Source of the DNA: ChocPot-Mid sp043804925
GTDB lineage: Bacteria > Bacteroidota > Ignavibacteria > Kapaibacteriales > UBA2268
Assembly: GCA_043804925.1 (NCBI GenBank)
Contig: JAZDIP010000061.1
Location: 1 to 42,945 of the forward strand
Reading direction: 5' to 3'
Length of the DNA stretch: 42,945 nt
Shown: positions 31,998-42,000 of the stretch, one piece after another
Position numbering within the stretch: the first letter of the stretch is position 1
Layout: the number at the start of each line of letters is the position of its first letter
Program-made: the position numbers and the translations under genes
Notes under the pieces: generated by a model
What the model was told of the DNA's origin: nothing
The model's input: only the letters and a program-made list of their open reading frames with translations
The model's database searches: none

Positions 31998-33527
31998 ATG
32001 ATAAAAAATTTGAATTCAAAAGGAAAAGTGATTATTGCTGGAGCGGGTCCGGGGGATACCGGATTAATTACTGTTAAGGCGTTGGGATATGTCAGAAAAT
32101 GTGATGTAATCCTTTATGATAAATTGGCTAATCCTGAATTGTTAAGCGAATGTCAGGAAAACTGCGAGAAAATATTTGTCGGTAAGGAAGCGGGTTTGCA
32201 TCATGTCTCTCAAGATAACACGATTTCAATATTAATTGAAAAAGCAAAAGAAGGTAAACTTGTTCTTCGTTTGAAAGGCGGAGACCCATTGATTTTTGGC
32301 AGAGGTTCCGAAGAAGCTATGGCGATGAAACAGGCAGGTATAGAATTTGAAATTATTCCCGGAATAACAGCCGGAGCAGCTGTTTCCAGCTATGCCGGGA
32401 TACCTCTAACACATAGAAGTTTGGTTGCTCAAACGATTTTTGTAACGGCTCATGAATCACCCGATAAACCTGAAACTCAAGTTGAATGGGAACTTCTCGC
32501 CAAAATGAAAAATACCGTTTTAGTTATTTATATGGGTGCTACCATGCTTCCAAAAATTGCCGGAACTTTGATTGGTTTTGGTATGGACAAAGATACAAAT
32601 ATTGCATTAATTGAGAATGGTACTCTACCTCAACAAAGAACTTTCATATCAAGATTGTGTGAGGTAAAAGATGACATTATTAAGTATTCCATCAAACCGC
32701 CTGTTATTACTTTGATAGGACCGACAATAGCTTTCAGAGATGAATTGAAATGGTTTGAAAATAAACCGCTATTTGGAAAAAGAATTGTTGCCACAAGAGC
32801 CGCAGACCAGGCAAATTCCTTATACGAAAAATTAAGGGATTTGGGAGCAATCGTAATTCCTTTTAAAGTAATTAAAACAAAATTAACATCTGACATTCAG
32901 AATCTCAGAGAATTATTTTCCCTCAATAATTATGAATGGCTCATTTTTTCGAGTGAAAATGGAGTTCGATACTTTTTTAGTGCTTTGGAATCACAGGGAT
33001 TGGATTCAAGAATTTTAAATAATCTGAAAATTGCCGTCATTGGAAGTGGAACAGCATCCAAATTGAACACTTATTTTTTAAAACCTGACTTTGTACCTAC
33101 AAAATTTACTTCGGAAGATTTTGTATATGACTTTACCAATCAATTTAAATTAAAAGGAGAAAAGATTTTAAGAATCAAAGGTGATTTTGAGAATGATATT
33201 ATCAGGGATGGATTGGAGAAAGCCGGAGTAGATGTTGATAGTTTTGTCGTTTATGACTTGATGAACGACAAACCCGATGAAAATGTGAAAGAAGACTTGA
33301 GGAATAACGGTGCAGATGCCTTTACATTTACAAGTTCATCTACAGTGAATAATTTTTTTACAATACTTGGCGAAGTAACGGCAAAAAACCTGCTTTTATC
33401 ATCAAAGGTTTTTGCTATAGGTCCTGTAACTGAAAAAAGTTTAAAAGAACATGGAATTGTGAATGTTTTTGTTGCTGATATACATACACTTGACGGCCTT
33501 ATTGAGAAAGTAATTTGTAATATATAG
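31998..33527 (+). CDS. cobA-hemD: Uroporphyrinogen-III C-methyltransferase fused to uroporphyrinogen-III synthase
   Basis: 509 residues. Residues ~8-250 are the SUMT domain that methylates uroporphyrinogen III to precorrin-2: G-A-G-P-G-D at the AdoMet site, Y-D-K-L, L-R-L-K-G-G-D-P, G-R-G-S-E-E and P-G-I-T-A-G. Residues ~262-505 are HemD, which cyclises hydroxymethylbilane (G-K-R-I-V-A-T-R, F-S-S-E-N-G-V-R-Y-F, T-F-T-S-S-S-T-V). Fusing the two enzymes channels substrate towards sirohaem or cobalamin. No other tetrapyrrole gene is adjacent. The leader before the ATG is entirely repeat sequence with no Shine-Dalgarno site. Confidence 0.93.
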   Translation: MIKNLNSKGKVIIAGAGPGDTGLITVKALGYVRKCDVILYDKLANPELLSECQENCEKIFVGKEAGLHHVSQDNTISILIEKAKEGKLVLRLKGGDPLIFGRGSEEAMAMKQAGIEFEIIPGITAGAAVSSYAGIPLTHRSLVAQTIFVTAHESPDKPETQVEWELLAKMKNTVLVIYMGATMLPKIAGTLIGFGMDKDTNIALIENGTLPQQRTFISRLCEVKDDIIKYSIKPPVITLIGPTIAFRDELKWFENKPLFGKRIVATRAADQANSLYEKLRDLGAIVIPFKVIKTKLTSDIQNLRELFSLNNYEWLIFSSENGVRYFFSALESQGLDSRILNNLKIAVIGSGTASKLNTYFLKPDFVPTKFTSEDFVYDFTNQFKLKGEKILRIKGDFENDIIRDGLEKAGVDVDSFVVYDLMNDKPDENVKEDLRNNGADAFTFTSSSTVNNFFTILGEVTAKNLLLSSKVFAIGPVTEKSLKEHGIVNVFVADIHTLDGLIEKVICNI

Positions 33528-33551
33528 TTTAAATAATATTTGGAGCAATTA

Positions 33552-36293
33552 ATGAAAAAAGTTTTAATATTTACATTAGCGTTGTTACTGAAGACAATAA
33601 TTGTAAATGCCCAGGCAGGATGGGAACAACAGATTTCAGGAACAAGCGAAACATTGAAAGCATGTCAGTTTTTGAGCAGTGATGTAGGGTATGCCGCAGG
33701 TGGCACTGCCGTGTTATTTACTTCAAACGGAGGTACTAATTGGATAAGCAAATCATCGGGAACATTGACTGAAGGAGTTAATGGGCTTTGCTTTGTGGAT
33801 GCAACAACGGGCTGGTTAACCGGAAGTTCGGGTATTGTTAAGACGACAGATGGCGGAAGTACATGGGTGCTTCAATTAGACGGTTTCTGGGAAGCATCAA
33901 ATGATATTTTCTTTTTCAATAATTCGACAGGATGGGCTGTAGGTCTCGATGGAGCATTATTTGGTACAACAGACGGTGGAAGCAATTGGCTTCCAATTAG
34001 TACTGGAGAAAGATTGGAATTTAATGCAATTCAATTTGCCTCATTATCAAAAGGGTGGATAGTAGGGGAAAATTCTACAATCTTAGCGACAACTAATGGT
34101 GGAACATCGTGGTTTCCACAATCAGCCGGTTCATATAACGGTATTTTTTATGATATAAGTATGATTAGCGAGACAACTGGGTATATCACCGGAACCGGTG
34201 GAGCAGTATTTATGACTACCGATGGTGGCAATACATGGATTCAACAGGATACAAAGACCTTAGATGATTTCTATTTTGTCAATTTTATTGATGAAAATTA
34301 CGGTTGGGCAGGTGGACATTTTGGAACAATCGTAGGCACAAGAGATGGGGGAACTACATGGAAATCACAGGCATCAACCGTTGCTTCACCTTTATATGAT
34401 ATTTGCTTTATCACAAATAGAGTTGGCTGGACTTGTGGGACTCAGGGAAAAATTATACATTCGATAACCGGAGGTGAAGACATTAAAGCAAATTTTGTTG
34501 CGGATACTACAATAGGAATCCAACCATTTACGATTACTTTTACTAATTTATCAACCGGTTATCCCTCCTCTTATCAATGGACATTTGGTGATGGAGAAAC
34601 ATCTACTGCTGAAAATCCGGTGCATGTTTATACAAGTTCAGGAGATTTTACCGTTACTTTATCCATCACAAGTGGCACTTATACAGGTTCAAGAATTAGA
34701 AATGATTATATCATTGTTGATGATGTTTTAACGTCAAATTTTACTGCAACTCCGACAGCGGGTTCTTCAACTTTGACTGTGAATTTTCAAGATGCAAGTT
34801 TGAGTACTCCGGACACTTGGGACTGGGATTTCGGTGATGGTACTTCAAGTACATTCCAAAACCCAAGTCATTCTTATGTATCTCCCGGTATATATACCGT
34901 TTCATTGACGGTTACTAATTATCAGGGTTCGTCAACCGAAACCAAAGAAGATTTTATTACCGTATATGATGTTATACGGGCAGCATTTCAGGGGGCTCCG
35001 TTGACCGGTCCTGCACCATTAACGGTATATTTTGTTGATTATTCTCCCGGACATCCAAATTCATGGAACTGGAGTTTTGGTGATGGGCAAGGGAGTACGG
35101 AACAGAGCCCAAATCATACATATGAGAGTTCCGGGACATATACTGTAACTCTTACAGTATCTGACGGAATACATGAGGACACTAAAGCTTTTCAGAGTTA
35201 TATAAGAGTAACCGATGCGTTAAATCCATTTTTTTCAGCTTCACCAAGAACCGGTAATCTGCCGCTTAAAGTATATTTTACTGATGAATCTTATGGCGGT
35301 CCAAACAGGTGGACATGGAACTTCGGAGATGAACAATACAGTAATGAACAGAATCCGGAGCACACTTACCTTTTACCCGGAACCTATGATGTCGAATTAA
35401 CAATATCGGATGGAACTTTTCAAGCATCGGAATTAAAACAGGATTATATTGAAGTTACGGGGACACCGGTTTTGACTGCAGATTTTTCTGCAGCACCATT
35501 ATCAGGGTTGGAGCCATTGACTGTACAATTTACGGATAAAACACAGGGTGGTGTTCTAAGTTATTTATGGGACTTCGGTGATGGTCAAACAAGTGTTGAG
35601 AAAAGTCCAAGGCATGTATATCAAAATGATGGGGCTTTCTCAGTTAAGTTAATCGTTACCAATGGCTTAAATTATGATACACTGTTTAAGGAAGATTTTA
35701 TTACGGTTTTTCCAAGACAGGAATATGAACTAATAGCAGATTTCGAAGCTGAGGTTACCGAAGGTGATAAACCTCTTCTAATTCAATTTTATGACCGTTC
35801 TCAAGGAGTGCCAAATAGCTATAACTGGTCTTTTGGTGATGGAAAAACTTCAACTTCGAAAGAACCTTCAAATTATTATAGTATCTCCGGAACATTTACT
35901 GTCTCATTATCAATAACTGATTCTTTAGGTAATTCTGACATAGAAGAAAAATTTAATTATATTGTAATAAATGAACCAATTGGAGTTGAAGAGCAAAGAA
36001 ATGATAATTTATTATTTGTAAAATCTTATCCAAATCCCTTTAGAGATTTTACTTCCATTCAATACAATTTAATTTCCGATGCTTTTGTTACAGTGAAGAT
36101 TTTCGATATATTTGGAACACTGGTAACTACTTTACTCCAAACCAGTCAAGAAGCAGGAAACTATAATCTGATTTGGAATCCTTTTGTTGCAGACAGCAAG
36201 GTAAAAACAAACGGGATATATTTTTATAGTGTAACAAGCAGTTCATCAAGCGGAACTAAAACATTGACAGGAAAATTGATTTTGATTGAGTAA
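33552..36293 (+). CDS. Secreted YCF48-type propeller + six PKD domains + T9SS tail
   Basis: 913 residues. The ATG at 33552 has GGAG 7 nt upstream and begins a signal peptide. Residues ~25-310 hold about seven repeats of G-W-x-x-G with T-x-D-G-G-x-x-W, the YCF48/BNR propeller pattern. Six PKD domains follow (~315-810), each with W-x-F-G-D-G (E-Q in the fourth) and a Y-T-V-x-L-x-V strand. The last ~85 residues are a FlgD-like T9SS domain (Y-P-N-P-F, G-I-Y-F-Y-S-V). PKD arrays act as stiff spacers in surface proteins. An adhesive or structural role is likely; no enzyme site is visible. A terminator lies just after the stop. Confidence 0.88.
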   Translation: MKKVLIFTLALLLKTIIVNAQAGWEQQISGTSETLKACQFLSSDVGYAAGGTAVLFTSNGGTNWISKSSGTLTEGVNGLCFVDATTGWLTGSSGIVKTTDGGSTWVLQLDGFWEASNDIFFFNNSTGWAVGLDGALFGTTDGGSNWLPISTGERLEFNAIQFASLSKGWIVGENSTILATTNGGTSWFPQSAGSYNGIFYDISMISETTGYITGTGGAVFMTTDGGNTWIQQDTKTLDDFYFVNFIDENYGWAGGHFGTIVGTRDGGTTWKSQASTVASPLYDICFITNRVGWTCGTQGKIIHSITGGEDIKANFVADTTIGIQPFTITFTNLSTGYPSSYQWTFGDGETSTAENPVHVYTSSGDFTVTLSITSGTYTGSRIRNDYIIVDDVLTSNFTATPTAGSSTLTVNFQDASLSTPDTWDWDFGDGTSSTFQNPSHSYVSPGIYTVSLTVTNYQGSSTETKEDFITVYDVIRAAFQGAPLTGPAPLTVYFVDYSPGHPNSWNWSFGDGQGSTEQSPNHTYESSGTYTVTLTVSDGIHEDTKAFQSYIRVTDALNPFFSASPRTGNLPLKVYFTDESYGGPNRWTWNFGDEQYSNEQNPEHTYLLPGTYDVELTISDGTFQASELKQDYIEVTGTPVLTADFSAAPLSGLEPLTVQFTDKTQGGVLSYLWDFGDGQTSVEKSPRHVYQNDGAFSVKLIVTNGLNYDTLFKEDFITVFPRQEYELIADFEAEVTEGDKPLLIQFYDRSQGVPNSYNWSFGDGKTSTSKEPSNYYSISGTFTVSLSITDSLGNSDIEEKFNYIVINEPIGVEEQRNDNLLFVKSYPNPFRDFTSIQYNLISDAFVTVKIFDIFGTLVTTLLQTSQEAGNYNLIWNPFVADSKVKTNGIYFYSVTSSSSSGTKTLTGKLILIE

Positions 36294-36320
36294 TATTTAA
36301 ATGAATAAATATAGTTGTAA

Positions 36321-36353
36321 AAAAAACCGGCAAACTTTCGAATGCCGGTTTTT
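36321..36353. terminator. Bidirectional terminator between convergent genes
   Basis: AAAACCGGCA and TGCCGGTTTT pair around a 10 nt loop, with T-runs in both directions. It serves the PKD gene on the plus strand and the phosphoesterase gene on the minus strand. Confidence 0.9.
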
Positions 36354-36372
36354 AGTTAATGTAATCCAATAA

Positions 36373-39300
36373 TTATCTAACTATTGAAAGCGGCTTAGTA
36401 GTTACACCGTTTTGTTGACGCAAAACAATGTAATAAGCACCTGAAGGAAGATAACTTATATCCACTCCACGAATATATGTCCCTTTATTTAGGGTTTCTC
36501 CGTCTATCACTTTAATAAGTTCTTTGCCATTTAAATCAACGATACTCAATTTTGCATCATTTGACAAATCGTTGAAAGTAAATGATATTGTTACAAAGTT
36601 CTTCGCCGGATTAGGAGAAATCGGGTTCAGCAACATTCCTGTATGTGTTGTCCTGTCATCGTCTTCTACAGCAGAAATCGGGTCGGACAAAGTTAATTTG
36701 CCTTCCGAAATCTTCTGCATATTAATATCGAATGTTATAAATTCAATTTCAGCATTCGTTTCCTCAACTCCAGAAAGGGTTAAGAAAATCGGTTTTGCTG
36801 TTTTCATTGATTCGAGTCCTGCTATACCCTGACTCGGTACGGTAAAGATAAACGAGCCATCCGCCAGCATTTGAGGAATCAAATAGGTTACGCCATTTTC
36901 CGAACTTGGTGGACCAACAGCTAAGAGCTTCATATTAGCAGAAGGCTTTATGCTAATTGAATGAATCCCATCATAATAACCATTTGAATTAGTTATATAT
37001 AAAGCATAAGATGCTACATTTGTCGGTTGTGAAGAATTGTCCACACCCATTTCATCAGATACAGCACCCGGCGCTCTTGCGATATATAGAATCGGTTCGG
37101 TAGTTAGTGTATCTTCATAACCAGAGATAGTATAAATATACCTAACATATACAGGGAATTGCATTAACTGTTCGGAATTTTCAAACATCAAAGCAATAGA
37201 CACATTATCACCACTATTGATTTCTGCTTTTACAAATGCTGTGTTGTCTGTTATTTTACCGACATTATTTCCGAATTTGATTTCTGAAAGTGAGACTTGT
37301 TGAGAGTTAACCTCAATTCCTCTGATAGTAACATCGTTCTCAGCATCATCAGGACTAATAACCCATAGCGAACCTGAGTCAGGTTGTTCCATGATTATCC
37401 CGGTTGAAGACGGAGTCTCGCCATTTGTTTTTTCTGATTTGTCATCTTTTCCTTTCATTCCATTTCGTTTGAAAATATCGGAATCCCAAGGAATCGGTTT
37501 CCATTTTCTTACAATTGTATAGAAAATAACCGTATCGCATGTTACACAATCACAGTCAGTAAAGCTATACCTGATAGCAAATCTGAGTGAATCAGTGCCG
37601 GCTTTACTACCCACAGATGGGAATAACATCTTTAAACTGAGATTAGCGCCATTATTCCAGTCTTTACATTCGCCAGGTCCCCAAATGGCTTCACGGCTAA
37701 ATAAGCTAAGCAATTGTGGTCCGGAAGACGGAGCAACTACTACATTTCCACCAAGGATGTCCCCGAATATTCGTTGCCAAGGTGTCATTTGGAATCTTAG
37801 TTGAGCAGATACAATTGTAGCTGTGAATTTCTTAATTCCCGCAGGTCCTGCAAACATTGAAGTACTCAAACTAACAGAGCCATCGCTTGACCATGCAATT
37901 TGAGGTTTTTCAATTTTACGCATGAATTTACTGCAACAATCCTTTGGCTCAACTGGTGGGCAATCAGGAAGGTCACGTTTAATACTGTCCCTACATTCAA
38001 CACCATTACAAAGAATCGTGAAATAAATCGTTATCGGATTATTGGCTGATGTATGAGTGAATGTCGAATTGATATTCCATGGACTGGAAACGACATTGAA
38101 TGAATTTGGCGAAAACGGACCATCAGGTGAACTCAAAAATACAGTTGATGGTGCACAACTCATAGCTGAAATCTGAACTGTATATTCATAATTTCCTGCG
38201 GCATTTTTACCGATACATTTGACACCAATATTGATTAAGCTATCCAGACATGAACGAGGATGCTGAGTTGTATCAATTGTCAGGCATGCCGGATTAGATT
38301 CGGATTGACCTGCAAGCTGGAAGCTCACAAGATTACTTTGAATTAAATGCTTAGTCCATCCGCTTGCGGCAAATGTATTGCAGGCGATGCCTGTAGCAGG
38401 TACAGAACCTTGTAGGACGTCAGCAGAGAATTCAACAGAAGCTCCTCCAACTCCAATAGCATTGGAACCAAAATGTGAGCCTAAATTCTTATCCAAAGCG
38501 ATCCATCCTGAACCCCAGGTTCCTCCTGTAGAGGCACAACCGATAGTGAAGGCATTACCCGGTGCACTCGTAGGCATAACATTATCTTCATTGCTATTTG
38601 CTGCCCAAATACCGCTTGTTCCTCTAACCACATAAGAACTATCGGGAATTTCGTCCAGATCTATCGTCCCATCAGAATAATGTATTTGGTTCATATTCAT
38701 TGCCCTTGTCAAATCCAAATTGCCACCCCAGTGCCAGCCAAATACCATTCCTTCAATATCAAAATCTGGATGCTCCGAATTTATCAGCGTTGTATCAAAT
38801 GTAGAACCAATAACAAATTGTTGTTGATTTGGCTCGTTTTCGAGATTTCTTATCAACGGAGCATAGCTCAAATAAGCCGGTTGCAATATAGATGAATATG
38901 GCTCAACGGTTTCGACTTCATTCAATTCCATATTAATCTCATCATCTCCAGCTTTTTTTATAATCGTTACCATTACCCAATTCGGCAAGTCATTTTCTAC
39001 TGGTGGACTGATTTTTGAAGAATCAAAATATGGATCTTTAGTACCTGACTGACCTATTGTTATATCCAAAAAACCTGGCTCAATATAACGAAAATAAGTG
39101 TGCGTGTGTCCGCTGAAATTTGCTTTGGCTCCGTATTTATATAATGTATCGCGATATGCATAATTATAATACATCGGTTCAAAAAATAAAGGTACGTGTC
39201 CAAAACAGAATTTGTTTTCATGTTCACTATCATCTAATAAAGTTGCAATATTTGCCAAAGAACTATTAGTTATTCTGTAAAAATCTTCCTTGCATTTAGT

Positions 39301-39855
39301 TGTATCATAAGGATGATTCACATTATTAGTTATAATGAACCTGCTACTATCGTAATCTATGTAATAATCCCATGCAGTTTCGGCTCCGATTCCCGTTAGA
39401 GAACTATCCCAAAAAGGATTTATAAACTCCAGATAATCATACATATAATCACAGTTTGGGTGATTATATTTAAACTCATGATTGCCGGGTACGAGAAAGA
39501 CTGGAATTTCATGATTTAACATTCCTGCCGTATCATCATACATAATAAAATTATAAAATTTCTGCATGTCATAAGACCAATCATAAGCATCACCGCAGAT
39601 AATAATGAAATCCGGCTTAGGCGTTCTGTTTGCCAATGTGTTGAATATTGCTGTAATCATTATGTCGTTCTTATTTCCTTCTGGATCTTCATCCCAATCA
39701 TAATGCGTGTCCGAGAGAACAGCAAAGCGGATTGTATCTCCCGGTGATTGATTGTCGAGCAATGATTTTGCATGGTCATATAATGTTGTTGATTGAGCAT
39801 TGTAACTGCAGAAAAGCAGTACAATAATAACGATAAAATATTTTATTGCTTTCAT
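36373..39855 (-). CDS. Secreted calcineurin-like phosphoesterase, multidomain, T9SS tail
   Basis: 1160 residues. The ATG at 39855 has GGAGA upstream and a signal peptide (~1-22). Residues ~42-255 are a metallophosphoesterase: L-S-D-T-H (Asp49, His51), C-G-D-A (Asp89), P-G-N-H-E (Asn125, His126), G-H-V-P (His220) and S-G-H-T-H (His250, His252). All metal ligands are present, so hydrolysis of an extracellular phosphoester is expected. The large middle part is Cys-containing and Ig- or lectin-like, with no family recognised. The end is a T9SS domain (I-S-P-N-P-A, G-A-Y-Y-I-V-L). The extra ~800 residues make it much longer than the enzyme alone. Confidence 0.85.
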   Translation of the reverse strand: MKAIKYFIVIIVLLFCSYNAQSTTLYDHAKSLLDNQSPGDTIRFAVLSDTHYDWDEDPEGNKNDIMITAIFNTLANRTPKPDFIIICGDAYDWSYDMQKFYNFIMYDDTAGMLNHEIPVFLVPGNHEFKYNHPNCDYMYDYLEFINPFWDSSLTGIGAETAWDYYIDYDSSRFIITNNVNHPYDTTKCKEDFYRITNSSLANIATLLDDSEHENKFCFGHVPLFFEPMYYNYAYRDTLYKYGAKANFSGHTHTYFRYIEPGFLDITIGQSGTKDPYFDSSKISPPVENDLPNWVMVTIIKKAGDDEINMELNEVETVEPYSSILQPAYLSYAPLIRNLENEPNQQQFVIGSTFDTTLINSEHPDFDIEGMVFGWHWGGNLDLTRAMNMNQIHYSDGTIDLDEIPDSSYVVRGTSGIWAANSNEDNVMPTSAPGNAFTIGCASTGGTWGSGWIALDKNLGSHFGSNAIGVGGASVEFSADVLQGSVPATGIACNTFAASGWTKHLIQSNLVSFQLAGQSESNPACLTIDTTQHPRSCLDSLINIGVKCIGKNAAGNYEYTVQISAMSCAPSTVFLSSPDGPFSPNSFNVVSSPWNINSTFTHTSANNPITIYFTILCNGVECRDSIKRDLPDCPPVEPKDCCSKFMRKIEKPQIAWSSDGSVSLSTSMFAGPAGIKKFTATIVSAQLRFQMTPWQRIFGDILGGNVVVAPSSGPQLLSLFSREAIWGPGECKDWNNGANLSLKMLFPSVGSKAGTDSLRFAIRYSFTDCDCVTCDTVIFYTIVRKWKPIPWDSDIFKRNGMKGKDDKSEKTNGETPSSTGIIMEQPDSGSLWVISPDDAENDVTIRGIEVNSQQVSLSEIKFGNNVGKITDNTAFVKAEINSGDNVSIALMFENSEQLMQFPVYVRYIYTISGYEDTLTTEPILYIARAPGAVSDEMGVDNSSQPTNVASYALYITNSNGYYDGIHSISIKPSANMKLLAVGPPSSENGVTYLIPQMLADGSFIFTVPSQGIAGLESMKTAKPIFLTLSGVEETNAEIEFITFDINMQKISEGKLTLSDPISAVEDDDRTTHTGMLLNPISPNPAKNFVTISFTFNDLSNDAKLSIVDLNGKELIKVIDGETLNKGTYIRGVDISYLPSGAYYIVLRQQNGVTTKPLSIVR

Positions 39856-39881
39856 TTTTTTCTCCGAATTATTTTGTTCGA

Positions 39882-41165
39882 TTAATTAACTAATAGCTTA
39901 AATGTATAATTTTTATTTGAAATATTAATCTCAAATAAATATACGCCCGTTATCAGAAAAGAAACATCCAGTTCAATGGATTTATAATCAGTTTGAATAT
40001 TAATATTTGTAATTGTGCTAATTAATTTACCTGATATGCCATAAATATTTATGATTGGGTAATCGGCTAATTCGTCATCGAATTTTATTTTCAAGATACC
40101 GTCTTTCAACGTATATTTGAACTCATCATTCTTTGTTTCTTTAACATCAGTTGCTTTCCATTTTGGTCTAAGTAAAGTTAAATAACCAGGATATTGTCCC
40201 CAAGCAGCGATATAGTCATCCTTAGAAATATCTATGGCTGTTTGAGCGGAATATGGATATTCGTATTCCAAGGAATCTCCTTCTATATTCCATACGATTA
40301 TCTTGTTTGGATCAAAGTCATCGTTGTCAAAATATCCGTAAATCAAATATTTGGAATCATTGGTGAAAACTCTTTTTCCTACTCCTCTGTCAACAACATT
40401 TTCTTCTTCATAATATTTTAAAGTTTTTATTAACTCTAAATTCTTTAAATCATAAAAATACATATTTTCTTTGTTGGCAATCCCTAACATTTGCCCATCG
40501 GGAGAGTAACCAAAATTATAAAATGAATTTTTGTTTGGATCTTCAAAAATTTTTATTTCTTCATAAGTAATCAAATTCATAAAGATTGCTGTTAAATAAG
40601 TCCCACGAAAATCGTTAAAACAGAAATATTTTCCATCAGGGGATATTCGCAGATTACTTGCATAATAATACCTCCCGACAAAAGTTTTAATAATCTCTTT
40701 TGTTGCTATATCAATTACGAGAATCTGAGGTTCGTCCAGACCCATTTTTCCTGTTGTTGTGATAATTCGTTTTCCATCGGGGGTTATTTCCGCTTCCTCT
40801 CCGTATTTTAATGTAAAGAGCGTGTCTCCGGTGTTAACATCCCAGAACATAGTATAATTATTTCCTGATACAACTATAGTATCTCCAGTTGGTGAAATAC
40901 TTAGATGATTCATTAGTGGTCGGTTCAATGAGAAAGTATCGATAATCAATCCAGTTAATGTTTCGATTTTATATACAAATCCTTCTCCAATACCATCTAA
41001 TTGAGCAAATAGATACTGACCGTCGGGGCTGCACTTAACTGATTCGATATATTTAATCTTTTTGCTCCAGACAGTGTCGGATAGTGGCTCCTGCGAAAGT
41101 AATTGAAGATTAGTTCCTGCTGTTAGCAGTAGGAATGAAAAGAATGAAAGAATTGCTTTTTTCAT
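39882..41165 (-). CDS. Secreted WD40-like beta-propeller protein with T9SS-like tail
   Basis: 427 residues from the ATG at 41165, which has GGAG 7 nt upstream; a frame from 41177 would include that site. The signal peptide is ~1-25. Several repeats of S-P-D-G-Q/K (or S-P-T-G, T-P-D-G) followed by hydrophobic strands make a six- to seven-bladed propeller. The C-terminal ~80 residues resemble a degenerate T9SS domain: I-I-N-I-Y-G-I-S-G-K, then T-G-V-Y-L-F-E-I and F-K-L-L-V-N. It lies 26 nt upstream of the phosphoesterase gene on the same strand, so the two may be co-transcribed. The function is probably ligand binding. No enzyme residue is evident. Confidence 0.8.
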   Translation of the reverse strand: MKKAILSFFSFLLLTAGTNLQLLSQEPLSDTVWSKKIKYIESVKCSPDGQYLFAQLDGIGEGFVYKIETLTGLIIDTFSLNRPLMNHLSISPTGDTIVVSGNNYTMFWDVNTGDTLFTLKYGEEAEITPDGKRIITTTGKMGLDEPQILVIDIATKEIIKTFVGRYYYASNLRISPDGKYFCFNDFRGTYLTAIFMNLITYEEIKIFEDPNKNSFYNFGYSPDGQMLGIANKENMYFYDLKNLELIKTLKYYEEENVVDRGVGKRVFTNDSKYLIYGYFDNDDFDPNKIIVWNIEGDSLEYEYPYSAQTAIDISKDDYIAAWGQYPGYLTLLRPKWKATDVKETKNDEFKYTLKDGILKIKFDDELADYPIINIYGISGKLISTITNINIQTDYKSIELDVSFLITGVYLFEINISNKNYTFKLLVN

Positions 41166-41329
41166 AACGAACTCCATTCAAATATTAGAAAAAATTTATA
41201 TAATAAAAATTATTCGCTCATTAATATTTTCAAAAATCAGATACAAAATTCATTAATTATCTTGAAGTGATAACAACTCTGAATAAATTTACAAAAAATA
41301 ATAATAATAAACAAAAAAATAATTTAGAG

Positions 41330-41381
41330 AATTGCAGGTATTGACAATATTTTCGTACAAAATTGCAGATATTGACAATTA
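41330..41381. repeat. Direct repeat of AATTGCAG(G/A)TATTGACAAT
   Basis: Copies at 41330-41348 and 41361-41379, 31 bp apart and differing at one base. Each contains TTGACA. The near three-turn spacing would put both on one face of the helix, as for a regulator binding twice. Confidence 0.65.
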
Positions 41382-41520
41382 TTTTGAAGTTTTTAGGGGC
41401 TATGTCGTACATTAATTTACAATCTTAAATCTGTTGAACTTCTATCCCAAAATATTCATATTAAGAAATTATTCTGAATGGGTAAAAATATATCTGAAAC
41501 ACTAAATGAATCATAAAGAA

Positions 41521-41545
41521 CAAGGTGTCGGAAACTGACACCTTG
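41521..41545. terminator. Hairpin, possible terminator or dispersed element
   Basis: CAAGGTGTC and GACACCTTG pair over 9 bp around GGAAACT. What follows is ATTTGTTATT, only a weak T-run. No nearby gene end on either strand explains it. Confidence 0.4.
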
Positions 41546-41680
41546 ATTTGTTATTCAATAACAAAAGGTTGAATCCGAATCTATTTGTTACATCCAATTT
41601 ATAAATTTTGATAATTTTGCAATTCTAATTAAATTTGTAAACTTGAATTCACGTTAAAAAAGATTAGGTCGCAGATATTT

Positions 41681-41971
41681 ATGAATACAATGAATACTTT
41701 TTTAATGAACCTCCAACTATTAAGTAATGACGGAATGTCTATTGCTAACAAGGTATTTTGGGATTATGAAAACCAATGGGATAAAGAAAATGCGAATCCC
41801 AAAACCTTTTGTAAAATAATGGCAAGTGATGAATTACGTGAAAAATTCAAACAAGACTTTCGTGAACAACTGAATAAAATGTTAATGAAAGAAACCGATT
41901 ACGATAAACTTCAAAACTTGATAACACTAGCCGATGAACTTCAAAAGGTTGATGAAGGTTTGGAAGAATAA
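41681..41971 (+). CDS. Small hypothetical protein
   Basis: 96 residues, acidic and helical, with no membrane segment. E-K-F-K-Q-D-F-R-E-Q-L-N-K-M-L at ~48-64 suggests an amphipathic helix. The start is uncertain: Met codons at 41681, 41690 and 41705. Unknown family. The next gene begins 23-29 nt after the stop. Confidence 0.6.
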   Translation: MNTMNTFLMNLQLLSNDGMSIANKVFWDYENQWDKENANPKTFCKIMASDELREKFKQDFREQLNKMLMKETDYDKLQNLITLADELQKVDEGLEE

Positions 41972-42000
41972 GGATTGATAAATTTAAAAGGGCAATGATT

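Larger units (their letters stand above)
41166..41680. other. 515 nt divergent intergenic region
   Basis: No gene is recognised. It contains a paired direct repeat (41330), a hairpin (41521) and two TAnnTTTG boxes, TAATTTTG at 41612-41619 and TAAATTTG at 41630-41637, 61 and 43 nt before the next ATG. The left end carries the promoter of the propeller gene. Confidence 0.5.

Noticed and set aside
31705..32019. Minus-strand frame rich in F-T-F-S and F-H-F
   Set aside because: It is the complement of the GTGAAAA array and of the TPR gene end.
41330..41381. Two-repeat CRISPR
   Set aside because: Only two short copies with a 12 nt gap, far too short for a spacer.
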